A DNA stretch of 64,000 nt from Lewinella sp. LCG006 (lineage in GTDB: Bacteria; Bacteroidota; Bacteroidia; Chitinophagales; Saprospiraceae). Location: positions 6,367,802 to 6,431,801 of the forward strand of contig NZ_CP160680.1 of assembly GCF_040784935.1 (NCBI RefSeq), in the 5' to 3' direction. Below the pieces are notes generated by a model. That model ran no database searches and had not been told where the DNA came from. It saw nothing but the letters and a program-made list of their open reading frames with translations. The translations under genes and the position numbers were made by a program. The stretch's first letter is position 1. Every line of letters starts with the position of its first letter. This document shows positions 52,554 to 61,938 of this stretch, one piece after another.

Positions 52554-53252
52554 ATGAAAAACCTGTCATTCCTGATGCTTGCAGCACTATTTATTTTTGT
52601 TGCCTGCGAAAAAGAAACCGTCGAAACGACTACCTCCTATGACCAATTTGCCAAAGCTGCTGTCAAAGTAGACCTCTGCCATTATGATGCGGATACCGAC
52701 ACCTGGCACGTGATCAGCGTAAGCGAGAATGCCCTCAATGCCCACCTTAACCACGGCGATGTACTGCTGGTAGACGCCGATGGTGATGGCTACGTAGCAG
52801 CGGAAAACGAATGTGTGCCCGGCGGCGATTGTGACGATCTGGACGCGACCATCTACCCCGGTGCTGAAGAGATTTGCGGCGACGAAATCGATAACAACTG
52901 TAATGGTAAGATCGACGAAGATTGCGCTACTTGCCCGGACTGCGAATTTAACTGGATACTTGAAGATATTGACCTCTCGGAGGCTTGTATCTCTCAAAAC
53001 GGTTTTCGTTTAGTAATATATACTTACGGGCAAGTAGGTAACTATTCCTCGGGGATTGTAGTCTTCAACGATGGTTTATGGTATACCGGTTCTGATTATA
53101 GTGGCGTAGGCGGTAACACAACAGCTGAATGTGTTGCCTGCTATAACGAGTTCGTAGCGGCCTCTGGTCTTCCGACTTGTAACCTTTTTCAGGCCGAGAA
53201 CGAGCTGGAATATGGAAATATTTTTGGCCAGGCTGCGGCATTAACGAAATAG
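52554..53252 (+). CDS. Lipoprotein with MopE-like metal-binding repeats
   Basis: 232 residues. Lipobox FVAC (Cys about 19), then [86 protein letters not shown], the repeated Asp/Cys pattern of the MopE-type putative metal-binding motif. The remaining ~100 residues are not recognised. It shares the KVDLCH/KRDVCHNG opening and DxDGDG motif with the upstream lipoprotein, suggesting paralogy of the N-terminal part. Confidence 0.82.
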   Translation: MKNLSFLMLAALFIFVACEKETVETTTSYDQFAKAAVKVDLCHYDADTDTWHVISVSENALNAHLNHGDVLLVDADGDGYVAAENECVPGGDCDDLDATIYPGAEEICGDEIDNNCNGKIDEDCATCPDCEFNWILEDIDLSEACISQNGFRLVIYTYGQVGNYSSGIVVFNDGLWYTGSDYSGVGGNTTAECVACYNEFVAASGLPTCNLFQAENELEYGNIFGQAAALTK

Positions 53253-53297
53253 TTGAAATAGACATTTTAGATGCTCTGACAATTTATCAGATGCTTT

Positions 53298-53338
53298 GAA
53301 GCGCAAGCTTTCCTACGGGGGAGCTTGCGCTTCGCATT
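53298..53338 (+). terminator. Intrinsic terminator after the MopE-like gene
   Basis: GAAGCGCAAGCT (53298-53309) and AGCTTGCGCTTC (53322-53333) are exact complements, followed by a short T-rich stretch. Lies 46 bp after the stop codon. Confidence 0.7.
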
Positions 53339-53384
53339 TTGTAATGCGCTAAGCACCCCACACCACTCTGGAAAGTGGGCACCT

Positions 53385-53489
53385 ATTGGCAATTAGAGAC
53401 CAGGCCTCAGGAATGGGCCGTATTGCGTGACCAAAGCCTGAAGGAGGCAGCGGCGGCCATTGATAAAAAACTGAACAGCTGCGTGTGTA
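53385..53489 (+). pseudogene. 105-bp duplicated fragment of the kinase-like gene at 56351
   Basis: This stretch matches 56819-56931 with only a handful of changes (in the kinase gene it encodes [36 protein letters not shown]). Here it has no start and runs into unrelated sequence on both sides. The 53253-53617 gap holds otherwise only the terminator above. Confidence 0.8.
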
Positions 53490-53617
53490 CGCTACCCAAT
53501 AAGCGTGACCGCGATTTATTAGAAAAGAGTTCTTATCTTTCCTAACGTTTTAAATTGATGGTCTGTGTAGAGAGTATCTGGTCAGCATTGAAGATATAAT
53601 TGAAATAGGAGTATCAA

Positions 53618-54652
53618 ATGAAGAAGATTTTTAAAGTTTTGGCATTTTCAGTAATGGTATTTATTCTGTGCGTAATCGTGTATATCTATGTGTCAACACC
53701 AAGATTACCAGAAAATACGGACCAAGTACTAGAAGAGGTTTTAAAATCGGAATTACCAGACTTAGTACGTGGAGAAACTGGTTTTGTAGTAAATGATAGT
53801 TTGAGAATTTGGTATGAATCTATTTCTCCTGCTGATACAGCAAAAGATACAATTCTGTTATTTATGGGAATTTCTAATGATGCATTGGGTTGGCCCCAAG
53901 CATTTTTAGAAAAATTCGTGAGATCCGGATATCAAGTTATACGTTTTGACTACCGAGGTACAGGTTTATCTGACTGGGTAGACGACTGGGAAGAAAGGCC
54001 TTATTCACTATTAGACTTAGCGACTGATTCAAAGATAATTCTTGATTCTTTGGGAATAAATAAAGTTAATTTGCTCGGCATATCATTAGGAGGCATGGTA
54101 GCGCAAGAATTTGCGATCAATTTTCCAGATAGGACAAGAAGCCTAACCTCTATGATGTCATCAGGAAATATTCTGGATGAAGAACTGCCTCCCATTTCTT
54201 CTGAAGTCGTATTCGATTTGGTAAAATGTAGTATGAAGTATGGGATGATTCCAACTGATAAAAACAATATTAAACTGCATTTAGCTTCAAGAATAATCCT
54301 TAGAGGAGACGCGAAATATGATATAGATGTAGTTGGAACTGCCCAACAAGTACTGTACAATATAAGGGAAAGAAAAGGATATAATTCGAATGCATCAAGT
54401 CAGCACCACGAGGCCACATATCGATCAGGCTCAAGATATAGTAAACTGAAGGATTTAGATGTTCCAGTCTTGATCATCCATGGTCTTAATGATCCATTTA
54501 TACCTATTGAGCACAGTATGAAACTAGCGAAAGTAATACCAGGCTCAAAGTCAAAATGGTTGGAGAATATGGGGCATGATATTCCACTAGTATTGATAGA
54601 TAGTATATATGAAGAAATGAATGTACTGATGAATTCAAATGAGGATTATTAA
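53618..54652 (+). CDS. Membrane-anchored alpha/beta hydrolase
   Basis: 344 residues with an N-terminal membrane helix (FKVLAFSVMVFILCVIVYIYV) and an alpha/beta-hydrolase fold. It shows FDYRGTGLSDWVDDWE (oxyanion-side loop), the nucleophile elbow LLGISLGGMVAQEFA (GxSxG), late Asp in VLIIHGLNDPFIP and His in LENMGHDIPLVL. The substrate is unknown; it resembles general esterase or lipase-like hydrolases. Composition is AT-rich, unlike the chromosome on the right. Confidence 0.88.
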   Translation: MKKIFKVLAFSVMVFILCVIVYIYVSTPRLPENTDQVLEEVLKSELPDLVRGETGFVVNDSLRIWYESISPADTAKDTILLFMGISNDALGWPQAFLEKFVRSGYQVIRFDYRGTGLSDWVDDWEERPYSLLDLATDSKIILDSLGINKVNLLGISLGGMVAQEFAINFPDRTRSLTSMMSSGNILDEELPPISSEVVFDLVKCSMKYGMIPTDKNNIKLHLASRIILRGDAKYDIDVVGTAQQVLYNIRERKGYNSNASSQHHEATYRSGSRYSKLKDLDVPVLIIHGLNDPFIPIEHSMKLAKVIPGSKSKWLENMGHDIPLVLIDSIYEEMNVLMNSNEDY

Positions 54653-54684
54653 TTTCTACCTGAACTGCGTCCAAGCCTTGAGAG

Positions 54685-55269
54685 ATGGCTATAAATAAAA
54701 TGAGACGAATGAAAGTATATGTCAAAAATATGGTATGCGGGAGATGCAAAACAGTAGTGAGGAATGAGTTGGAAAAACTTGGGATAGAAATAATTGAAGT
54801 AAATCTAGGAGAAATAATAGTTGCAGGAAACATTAGTAATGCCCTAATGAATAGCTTGGATAAAAGGTTAAAGGCACATGGCTTTGAAATCTTAAGGGAC
54901 AAAGAAGGAGAAATAATAGAGCAGGTTAAGAAAATAATAATCAAGCTGGTTTACGAAGATGGAGGTGAAAAAAACAAGAAATTATCAGAAGTAATTACAC
55001 TTAAGATACGGAGAGATTACTCTGCAATTAGTAAGTTGTTTTCTGAAATAGAAGGGATTACGATTGAAAAGTATTTAATAAACGTAAGGATAGAGCGGGT
55101 CAAAGAACTATTAATGTATGATGAGCTCTCATTGAGTGAGATAGCATTTAGGTTAAATTACTCTAGTGTAGCATACCTGAGTAATCAATTCAAAAAGGTT
55201 ACAGGGCTGAGTCCGTCTTTCTTCAAGAAACTGAAAGAAAATAAGAGAAAGTCAATTGATGAAGTCTAA
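54685..55269 (+). CDS. AraC-type regulator with N-terminal HMA-like domain
   Basis: 194 residues (start could also be ATG 54700 or 54709). The N-terminal ~65 residues look like a heavy-metal-associated fold, MKVYVKNMVCGRCKTVVRNELEKLGIEIIEVNLGEIIV, with a CGRC pair at 18-21. The C-terminal ~90 residues are an AraC HTH (IEKYLINVRIERVKELLMYDELSLSEIAFRLNYSSVAYLSNQFKKVTGLSPSFFKKLKE). This suggests direct metal or thiol sensing. It precedes an HMA-membrane protein by 90 bp and probably regulates it. Confidence 0.75.
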   Translation: MAINKMRRMKVYVKNMVCGRCKTVVRNELEKLGIEIIEVNLGEIIVAGNISNALMNSLDKRLKAHGFEILRDKEGEIIEQVKKIIIKLVYEDGGEKNKKLSEVITLKIRRDYSAISKLFSEIEGITIEKYLINVRIERVKELLMYDELSLSEIAFRLNYSSVAYLSNQFKKVTGLSPSFFKKLKENKRKSIDEV

Positions 55270-55359
55270 ATTCTACAAATGTTATCCAATAAAGTGTAAC
55301 AGTAGCAGTTAGGTTAGCCCATAAATTTGTGTCATTGTTAATCAAAAGACGAAGTAATC

Positions 55360-56085
55360 ATGACACATACTTATCAAATAACAGGAATGACTTGCAGTAG
55401 CTGTGAACAGAAAATCAAGTCAGTATTTCTTCAGTTAGAAGAAATAATTGAAGTATCGGTATCTAAGGAAAATGGACAGGCTGAAATAATGATGTCAAAG
55501 CATATTCCATTGTCCATACTAAAATCGCAGCTTGGATTAGCTGGAGATAAATATCAAATTGGTGTAATTGGTCATAATGAAACCGTTGAAGGGGCAAAGT
55601 CATGGTTTTCAACTTATAAGCCCGTTATATTGATATTTGCTTTTATTTTTCTGGTTACAGGTTTAATAGAAGCAGTATCAGGAGGAGTTGATATTACCAG
55701 ATGGATGAGACATTATATGGCAGGCTTCTTTTTGACATTTTCCTTTTTTAAAATGCTTAACTTAAAGGGCTTTAAAGATAATTATCAAATGTATGATGTG
55801 ATAGCAAGAAGATTTCCATCTTGGGGTTATATCTATGCTTTTATGGAGTTGCTATTGGGTATGGCCTTCCTTGTTAATTTCAATCCATTGGTCACAAATA
55901 CGGTAATGGTAATTATAATGTCACTGAGTATAATAGGAGTTTTGCAAACAGTCTTGAATAAGCAAGCTATACAATGCGCATGCTTAGGAGATGTATTTAA
56001 ACTCCCAATGAGTACGGTTACCATAATCGAGGACGGATTAATGATCCTCATGGGGCTAATAATGTTGATAATGGCGGTTTTTTAG
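55360..56085 (+). CDS. HMA domain fused to MauE/DoxX-like membrane protein
   Basis: 241 residues. The N-terminal HMA domain has the metal-binding loop GMTCSSC (9-15). After a linker, four or more membrane helices (VILIFAFIFLVTGLIEAV, YMAGFFLTFSFFKML, YIYAFMELLLGMAFLV, VMVIIMSLSIIGVL, LMILMGLIMLIMAVF) follow, with the motif IQCACLGDVFKLPMSTVTIIED typical of MauE-like proteins. It is a likely copper or other soft-metal handling protein, in company with the HMA-AraC regulator. Transport has not been shown for this family. Confidence 0.75.
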   Translation: MTHTYQITGMTCSSCEQKIKSVFLQLEEIIEVSVSKENGQAEIMMSKHIPLSILKSQLGLAGDKYQIGVIGHNETVEGAKSWFSTYKPVILIFAFIFLVTGLIEAVSGGVDITRWMRHYMAGFFLTFSFFKMLNLKGFKDNYQMYDVIARRFPSWGYIYAFMELLLGMAFLVNFNPLVTNTVMVIIMSLSIIGVLQTVLNKQAIQCACLGDVFKLPMSTVTIIEDGLMILMGLIMLIMAVF

Positions 56086-56109
56086 AATAAAAATAGAAAC
56101 CTACAGCCA

Positions 56110-56176
56110 ATCGAGTAGGGAAAGAAAGACCAGATGACCTTACTTATCCCTCTCACTCCACTAGCATATTCCCCGC
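56110..56176 (-). mobile_element. 3' remnant of a third group II intron
   Basis: Minus-strand sequence ending CCCTACTCGAT with a domain VI stem, about 57 bp alignable to the intact intron at 29691 (ATCGAGTAGGG, AAGAAAG.CCAGATGACCTT). The rest is replaced by unrelated palindromic sequence. It follows the HMA-MauE gene by 24 bp on the other strand, the same placement as the other two introns. Confidence 0.65.
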
Positions 56177-56189
56177 GCAAGCTACCTGT

Positions 56190-56275
56190 AGGGTGCGAAC
56201 GAAGTGAGCAGTACCGCCCTGGTGGCAACGGTGTGCCGCTGCCACCAGGGCGGTACGGAGCAAAGCGAACCCCGA
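56190..56275. repeat. Palindromic REP-like element
   Basis: GTACCGCCCTGGTGGCA (56211-56227) and TGCCACCAGGGCGGTAC (56240-56256) are exact complements; flanking GCGAACGAAGTGAGCA and GGAGCAAAGCGAAC extend the symmetry loosely. It marks the right edge of the AT-rich region. An open frame running through it into the kinase gene is not taken as coding. Confidence 0.7.
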
Positions 56276-56350
56276 AAGGGAGCGACCCGCCCTAGCGGGA
56301 TGCGCCCAAAACGCAATTCACAATTGACATTTCCTTATCTTTGGGGCCTT

Positions 56351-57298
56351 ATGAAGGACTATTTCAGATCGGTCATTCTACAAAAAACAGGGGCTTCCTC
56401 TTTATTTGAAAAAGAGATGATCCAGGAATTGTGGAGTGGGTACGGTAAAATTATGCGGGTCGGATTGGAGCATGCTGCGGTCAAGAGTGTTGTGGTCAAG
56501 CATGTACAGTTGCCGATGCAAAAACATCATCCCCGCGGGTGGAATACGGATATTGGTCATCAGCGAAAAGTGAAGTCTTACCAAGTAGAAACCAAGTGGT
56601 ACGCTACCTACAGCAAAAGTAGTACTGCCCGCTTGCCTCGGTGCCTAGCCATTGAGACACAGGCAGATGAGGTAATGATGGTGCTGGAAGATTTGGATGA
56701 GGCGGGTTATCCTCTACGCAAGACGGTGGTAAACTGGGACGAAATAGCAGCGTGTTTGGCATGGTTGGCGCAATTTCACGCAAGCTACCTGGGAAAAACA
56801 CCCAATGGATTGTGGCAGGTGGGTACCTATTGGCATTTGGAGACCAGGCCTCAGGAATGGGCCGTATTGCGTGACCAAAGCCTGAAGGAGGCGGCGGCGG
56901 CCATTGATAAAAAACTGAACAGCTGTGTGTACAAAACATTCGTTCATGGCGATGCCAAGCTGGCCAACTTCTGCTTTGCTCATGACGGGAAGGTTGCCGG
57001 GGTTGATTTTCAGTACGTAGGTGGCGGCTGTGGTATGAAAGACGTGGCCTATTTTATAGGAAGCTGCCTGAACGAAAGTGCGTGTGAACGCCTGGAAGCA
57101 CAAATTCTGGATACCTATTTTGATTGCTTGCAAAAGGAAATGAAGGAACGAAATGAAGCCCTGGAAACAGAATGGCGATCGCTGTATAGGGTAGCCTGGG
57201 CCGACTTTCATCGCTTTATCAAGGGGTGGAGTCCGGGACATTGGAAGATCAATAGTTATAGCGAACGCGTCACCGCTGAGGTAATCAAGCATCTGTAG
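56351..57298 (+). CDS. Small-molecule kinase, EcKL/choline-kinase-like
   Basis: 315 residues from ATG 56351; the frame is open further upstream but only through the palindromic repeat. The aminoglycoside/choline-kinase-like fold is indicated by [14 protein letters not shown] (hinge), catalytic loop [13 protein letters not shown] (H199, D201, N206) and DFQ in [23 protein letters not shown]. It best resembles the ecdysteroid-kinase-like group. The substrate is unknown. Two bases separate it from the phosphatase gene, so the pair probably forms an operon. A 105-bp piece is duplicated at 53385. Confidence 0.83.
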   Translation: MKDYFRSVILQKTGASSLFEKEMIQELWSGYGKIMRVGLEHAAVKSVVVKHVQLPMQKHHPRGWNTDIGHQRKVKSYQVETKWYATYSKSSTARLPRCLAIETQADEVMMVLEDLDEAGYPLRKTVVNWDEIAACLAWLAQFHASYLGKTPNGLWQVGTYWHLETRPQEWAVLRDQSLKEAAAAIDKKLNSCVYKTFVHGDAKLANFCFAHDGKVAGVDFQYVGGGCGMKDVAYFIGSCLNESACERLEAQILDTYFDCLQKEMKERNEALETEWRSLYRVAWADFHRFIKGWSPGHWKINSYSERVTAEVIKHL

Positions 57299-57300
57299 CA

Positions 57301-58152
57301 ATGAACCTATCAGCACTTAGCAACATAGCAATCGAGGCGGCGCTTTCCGCAGGAGCGATCATTCAGCAACACCTGCATGAAGACATTACGGTGGAGCAAA
57401 AGAAAGGAGGGACAAGCTACGCCTCGCAAGTGGTCACCGCAGTAGACAAAGCCTGTGAGGCAGCCATTTTCGCGCATCTACGGCCTACTTGTAATGCATT
57501 TGATTTGGCGCTTTTATCGGAAGAGACGGAAGATGATGGTAGCCGATTTGAAAAGGATTTTTTTTGGTGCATTGATCCGATGGACGGAACGCTTGCTTTT
57601 ATCCATAAACACCCGGGCTTTTCGGTTTCGATTGCTTTAATAGCAAAAGACGGGACACCTTATATAGGTGTCGTGTTTGATCCCAGCACCAATACACTTT
57701 ATCATGCGGTGAAAGGACATGGTGCCTTCAAAAATGGTAATCCTTGGGTTATAAAGTCCCGCAATAATTATCTGACCTACGTAACCGATAGAAAGTTGAG
57801 GGACACCCCGCGTGCCTCCGAAATTGAAGCGTTGCTGAGTGCGCATATCGCTGAGCTGGAGCTGAATGGAATGAAAGAAATTGCAGGTGCTGGCACCGTA
57901 TTGAATGCCATCCTAGTACTGGAAAATGGCCCTGCCTGTATGTTGAAGCTTCCGAAAAAAGCAACTGGAGGAGGGAGCACCTGGGACTATGCTGCTACGG
58001 CCTGTATCTACCAGGAATTGGGCTTGGCGGCAACAAATTTTGAAGGAGGGAGATTGGATCTGAACAGAAAAGAGAGCACTTTCATGAACCATGAAGGCAT
58101 TTTATATGCTAATTTGACTTTCCGTAAGAAAGCAGATAATCCGCAAGAGTAG
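57301..58152 (+). CDS. Inositol monophosphatase-family phosphatase (CysQ-like)
   Basis: 283 residues with the metal-dependent sugar-phosphatase motifs LLSEETEDD, IDPMDGTLAFIHKHPGFSVSIALI and GGGSTWDYAATACIYQELG (with WDYAA). Within the family the sequence is nearest to 3'(2'),5'-bisphosphate nucleotidases or related phosphatases, but the substrate cannot be fixed. Translation is probably coupled to the kinase 2 bp upstream. Confidence 0.88.
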   Translation: MNLSALSNIAIEAALSAGAIIQQHLHEDITVEQKKGGTSYASQVVTAVDKACEAAIFAHLRPTCNAFDLALLSEETEDDGSRFEKDFFWCIDPMDGTLAFIHKHPGFSVSIALIAKDGTPYIGVVFDPSTNTLYHAVKGHGAFKNGNPWVIKSRNNYLTYVTDRKLRDTPRASEIEALLSAHIAELELNGMKEIAGAGTVLNAILVLENGPACMLKLPKKATGGGSTWDYAATACIYQELGLAATNFEGGRLDLNRKESTFMNHEGILYANLTFRKKADNPQE

Positions 58153-58354
58153 GGTGTGAATACCTGAATGTATTTATACGAATGAGTGGCTCATAGGTAC
58201 CTATTAAGATCCATCTACCCCCCTTCCATTCCCAGAGCGGTCCCCTACCCTAACCGACATCCGGCACAAGCTGCCTGGAGAGAACGCCACAAGGATGCGC
58301 CCATAACAAAATCAAATACTTTCACACAAAAAGCAGGAAATACCACAAAAGCAC

Positions 58355-58362
58355 TATATTTG
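58355..58362 (+). promoter_or_regulatory. Candidate -7 box (TATATTTG) of secDF
   Basis: An exact TANNTTTG match 102 bp before the secDF ATG, in the otherwise gene-free 58153-58464 stretch. A -33 TTTG is not evident. A TATTTATTTTTTTTC T-rich stretch lies between it and the gene. Confidence 0.4.
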
Positions 58363-58464
58363 CGCAGTTTTTCCAAGAGCTTGTTTTGGAGGCACTCTTG
58401 GTGAAAGCTTTACATATTTATTTTTTTTCTAATCTTAATTCGAGATTTTTTAAACTTTGAAATT

Positions 58465-61400
58465 ATGCAAGGTAAAGGAATTGTAAAATTCTTTCTTGTG
58501 GTGATGATTCTGGTCACTTTGATCCAGTACCTGTTTATTCTCCCGACCAATCGGGTAGAAAAGGACGCTGAGCGCTATGCGCTGAGTATTTCGTCATCCA
58601 TTGAAGACGAAGCGGAACAGAACCAAGCCCATACGGATGCGGTTCGCGCTTACCTAGACTCTATGTCTAGCCAAACGGTATTTAAAATACCCTTACTCAA
58701 GTCTTACACGTATCAAGAACTCAAAAGCCAGCAATTGGCTTACGGTCTTGACTTGAAAGGCGGTATGAGTGTTGTATTACAGATTGACCTGAGAGAACTC
58801 ATCAGGACGCTGGCCCAGAATTCCAAAGACCAAAAATTTCGAACTGCATTAGAAAATGCCTCCAAAGCTCAGTTGAATGCACAGTCTGATTTCGTTGCTC
58901 TTTTTGCCGATGCCTGGCAGGAAGTACGTGGTGAAGATCGCCTGGCACCTATCTTCCAGCGTAACGAATCGCTGCGTGATGAGATCAACTACGAAACGAC
59001 TGATGCCGAAGTCATCCGCATCCTGCGTACCAAAGCTGATGAAACGGTAGAACTGACGTTCAACCTGCTCAAGCAGCGTATCGACAAGTTGGGGGTTGTA
59101 CAGCCTAACGTGAACCTGGACCAGGAGCGTGATTTGATCATTGTAGAACTTCCAGGTATTGACAACCCACAGCGGGCGCGTGAATTCCTGTCTGCAGCGG
59201 CTAACCTGGAGTTTTTCGAAACCTACCGCGTAAGCGACCCAGCTATTGGCAATGCCTTGACGCAAGCCAACGAAAAGCTACGAGTGATTCGTGGTGGTGA
59301 AACAGCGCAAACCATTGAGCGTATTGATACGCTTTACGTTACCGACTCTCTGGGCAATGTTTCTACGGAAATTGAGAAGATTGATACGGTATACGCACAG
59401 AATAGCCTCAATGGCCCCTTGTTTGACTTGATGTCGCCAGGACAAGGTGCAGTGATTGGTGTTGTTCGTCGTAACAACCTAGCAGAATTGAAGCGCGTAT
59501 TGGAGATGGAAGACATCGTGAATCTCTTCCCATCTGATCTTCGCTTCCGTTTCTCACAGAAGCCTTTTGAAAGTACCTTGACGGACGAGGTGAGTGATCG
59601 CCCGTTGGAAATGTTTGAGGTATATGCTATTAAGATGCCACGTGACGGTGTAGCGCCATTGAGTGGCGACCACGTTGTAGATGCAAGTGCACAGCCAGAC
59701 CCACAAAGCAACCAGATTGCCGTTTCTTTGAATATGGACAAGACGGGTGCCAAGATTTGGGGCAATATGACCACCAAAGCCGCTAATGATGGCAACCGCG
59801 AAATTGCGATCCTCCTCGACAATGAGGTGGTATCTGCTCCTCGCGTGAATGAGCCGATTACGGGTGGTTCCAGCTCTATTTCTGGAAGTTTCTCTTTGCA
59901 GGAGGCTACTGACCTTTCCAATATCCTGGAAATTGGTAAGCTACCTGCAAGTACCGAGATCATTCAGGAATCGGTTGTAGGTCCTACCCTGGGTGCCGAA
60001 AACATCAGAAGCTCCCTTACGGCATTGGCGATCGGTTTCTTGATCGTGATTGCCTTCATGATTTTCTACTACGGTGGTGGTGGTGTTATTTCGGTAATTG
60101 CCTTGCTGCTCAACTTGATCTTCATCTTTGGTGCTTTGGCTAGCTACGGTACGGTACTTACCCTCCCTGGCTTTGCGGGTATCATCCTGACGATCGGTAT
60201 GGCCGTGGATGCTAACGTAATCATTTACGAAAGGATACGGGAAGAATTACGAGACGGTAAATCTACCTTGGTGGCCGTTACTGATGGTTTCAAGAATTCT
60301 TATTCTGCGATCATTGACGCCAACGTGACCACGATTCTTACCGCCATCGTACTGGCTTACTTCGGTCTTGGTCCGATCAAAGGATTTGCCGTAGTATTGA
60401 TCATCGGTGTACTTTCTTCTTTGTTTACTGCCGTATTGGTAGGCCGCTTGATGCTTGACAGCTACTTGAAGCGCAAGAAGACCATCAGCTTCAGCACGAG
60501 TGTTTCTAAGAATGCTTTTGCGAACATGCAGGTTGACTGGATGAGCAAGCGTCGGATCGCTTACATGATCTCTGGTACGCTGATCGCTATCAGCTTGGTA
60601 TCTTTCGTTACTCGCGGCTTTGAACTAGGTGTAGACTTCAAAGGAGGTTACAACTACAACATCGCCTTTGACGAAGGTGTCGATGTTAATATTGAAGGCC
60701 TGCGCGACAACCTCGCTACTGCTTTTGGTGGTAAGACACCCATCGTTAAAGAAGTTGCCGGTGTGAATACCTTCAACGTGGTAACCGACTACTTGATTGA
60801 TGCTCAATTCGACCCTGAAGCTTACGCAAACGATGAGGAAAGAAATGCTAACAAGCCAGAAACCCTGGTGATGAAAGCATTGCACCAAGGTGTCGTCAGC
60901 ACCATAGGTAAGGATATTTCTTTTGATCAATTCAGCAATGCCGGCGGTGTGGGTACCCACATTACCAGCTTTAGCAAAGTAGGTCCAACCATTGCGGATG
61001 ACATCACCCGTAGTGCGATTTACGCGGCCATTTTTGCTTTATTACTGATCTTCCTCTACATCTTTATCCGCTTTAGCAAGTGGCAGTACTCACTGGGTGC
61101 CGTAGCAGCTTTGTTCCACGATACCTTGATTACTTTGGGTATCTTCTCTTTGGGACATGGTCTCCTTGGCTTCAGTATGGAAATTGACCAACCCTTTATC
61201 GCTGCGATCCTGACCGTAATTGGTTACTCGATCAATGATACCGTAGTTGTATTTGACCGTATCCGGGAATACCTCAATACCTACACCAGTGGAGATAAGA
61301 CATCTGTGATCAACGCTGCCGTCAACAGCACGGTAAGCCGTACGATCATCACGTCTTTGACTACCCTATTCGGTGTATTGGTACTCTTCCTGTTTGGTGG

Positions 61401-61569
61401 AGCCAGCATCAAAGGTTTTGCTTTTGCCATTCTGGTAGGGGTAATTGTAGGTACTTACTCATCGATCTTCGTAGCCACACCGATGGTACACGATTTATCG
61501 AATGACTTATTTGTAAAGAAAGCTGATGACGGACGCCGGAGTTTCTCTCGCGCTGGGAAGGAAGCTTAA
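58465..61569 (+). CDS. secDF: Protein translocase subunit SecDF (fused)
   Basis: The 1034-residue protein fuses SecD and SecF, as usual in Bacteroidota. It has an N-terminal membrane helix, the SecD signature YGLDLKGGMSVVLQID, a large periplasmic P1 region, and a SecD membrane block containing ANVIIYERIREELRDGKS. The SecF half starts near MSKRRIAYMISG with ELGVDFKGGYNYNIAF and ends with GYSINDTVVVFDRIREYL and the last helices. It uses proton motive force to complete protein export through SecYEG. It serves the many signal-peptide proteins in this window. Confidence 0.97.
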   Translation: MQGKGIVKFFLVVMILVTLIQYLFILPTNRVEKDAERYALSISSSIEDEAEQNQAHTDAVRAYLDSMSSQTVFKIPLLKSYTYQELKSQQLAYGLDLKGGMSVVLQIDLRELIRTLAQNSKDQKFRTALENASKAQLNAQSDFVALFADAWQEVRGEDRLAPIFQRNESLRDEINYETTDAEVIRILRTKADETVELTFNLLKQRIDKLGVVQPNVNLDQERDLIIVELPGIDNPQRAREFLSAAANLEFFETYRVSDPAIGNALTQANEKLRVIRGGETAQTIERIDTLYVTDSLGNVSTEIEKIDTVYAQNSLNGPLFDLMSPGQGAVIGVVRRNNLAELKRVLEMEDIVNLFPSDLRFRFSQKPFESTLTDEVSDRPLEMFEVYAIKMPRDGVAPLSGDHVVDASAQPDPQSNQIAVSLNMDKTGAKIWGNMTTKAANDGNREIAILLDNEVVSAPRVNEPITGGSSSISGSFSLQEATDLSNILEIGKLPASTEIIQESVVGPTLGAENIRSSLTALAIGFLIVIAFMIFYYGGGGVISVIALLLNLIFIFGALASYGTVLTLPGFAGIILTIGMAVDANVIIYERIREELRDGKSTLVAVTDGFKNSYSAIIDANVTTILTAIVLAYFGLGPIKGFAVVLIIGVLSSLFTAVLVGRLMLDSYLKRKKTISFSTSVSKNAFANMQVDWMSKRRIAYMISGTLIAISLVSFVTRGFELGVDFKGGYNYNIAFDEGVDVNIEGLRDNLATAFGGKTPIVKEVAGVNTFNVVTDYLIDAQFDPEAYANDEERNANKPETLVMKALHQGVVSTIGKDISFDQFSNAGGVGTHITSFSKVGPTIADDITRSAIYAAIFALLLIFLYIFIRFSKWQYSLGAVAALFHDTLITLGIFSLGHGLLGFSMEIDQPFIAAILTVIGYSINDTVVVFDRIREYLNTYTSGDKTSVINAAVNSTVSRTIITSLTTLFGVLVLFLFGGASIKGFAFAILVGVIVGTYSSIFVATPMVHDLSNDLFVKKADDGRRSFSRAGKEA

Positions 61570-61642
61570 ATAGTACTTGGCACAGGGTAGAGGGATTTTG
61601 ATTGTCCTACAATTGACGCTTTACTTCGTATCTTGATTTTCC

Positions 61643-61673
61643 AAAGCCGCTTCGACATTGTCGGGGCGGCTTT
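61643..61673 (+). terminator. Intrinsic terminator of secDF
   Basis: AAAGCCGC (61643-61650) and GCGGCTTT (61666-61673) pair around a loop. Lies 74 bp after the secDF stop; the following T-run is short. Confidence 0.65.
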
Positions 61674-61689
61674 GGTCATTTTATGCGTG

Positions 61690-61865
61690 GTGTGCGGTAG
61701 TCGGGACAAGTAGGGTGGGAAGCCCTTCACGACCAGGGTTCCCCACCTTTGATATTGTACACCCTACATTTAATGGTATGAGTACCAACCACGAGTTCCG
61801 AGACATCGGAACGAGTCCCCCCGCGATCCCGACTTTTAGTCGGGAGAGCACAATATCCGATATAA
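61690..61865. repeat. Cluster of small palindromes between secDF and the OmpA-family gene
   Basis: In the 61570-61938 gap, GGTGGGAAGCCC pairs loosely with GGGTTCCCCACC, GTTCCGA with CGGAAC, and CCCGACTTTTAGTCGGG is a perfect small hairpin. A similar CCCGACTTTTTAGTCGGG occurs in the intron remnant at 48216-48236. No gene is seen. Confidence 0.5.
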
Positions 61866-61938
61866 AAGAATTTAGCGACAACAATAAAATGGGGAAAATC
61901 GTTTTCTTTGTTAGTTCTTAACCACAACTTCACTTCCG

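Noticed and set aside
56204-56350. N-terminal extension of the kinase gene
   Set aside because: The added 49 codons run through a perfect palindrome and the intron-remnant edge, and the kinase fold starts well at ATG 56351.
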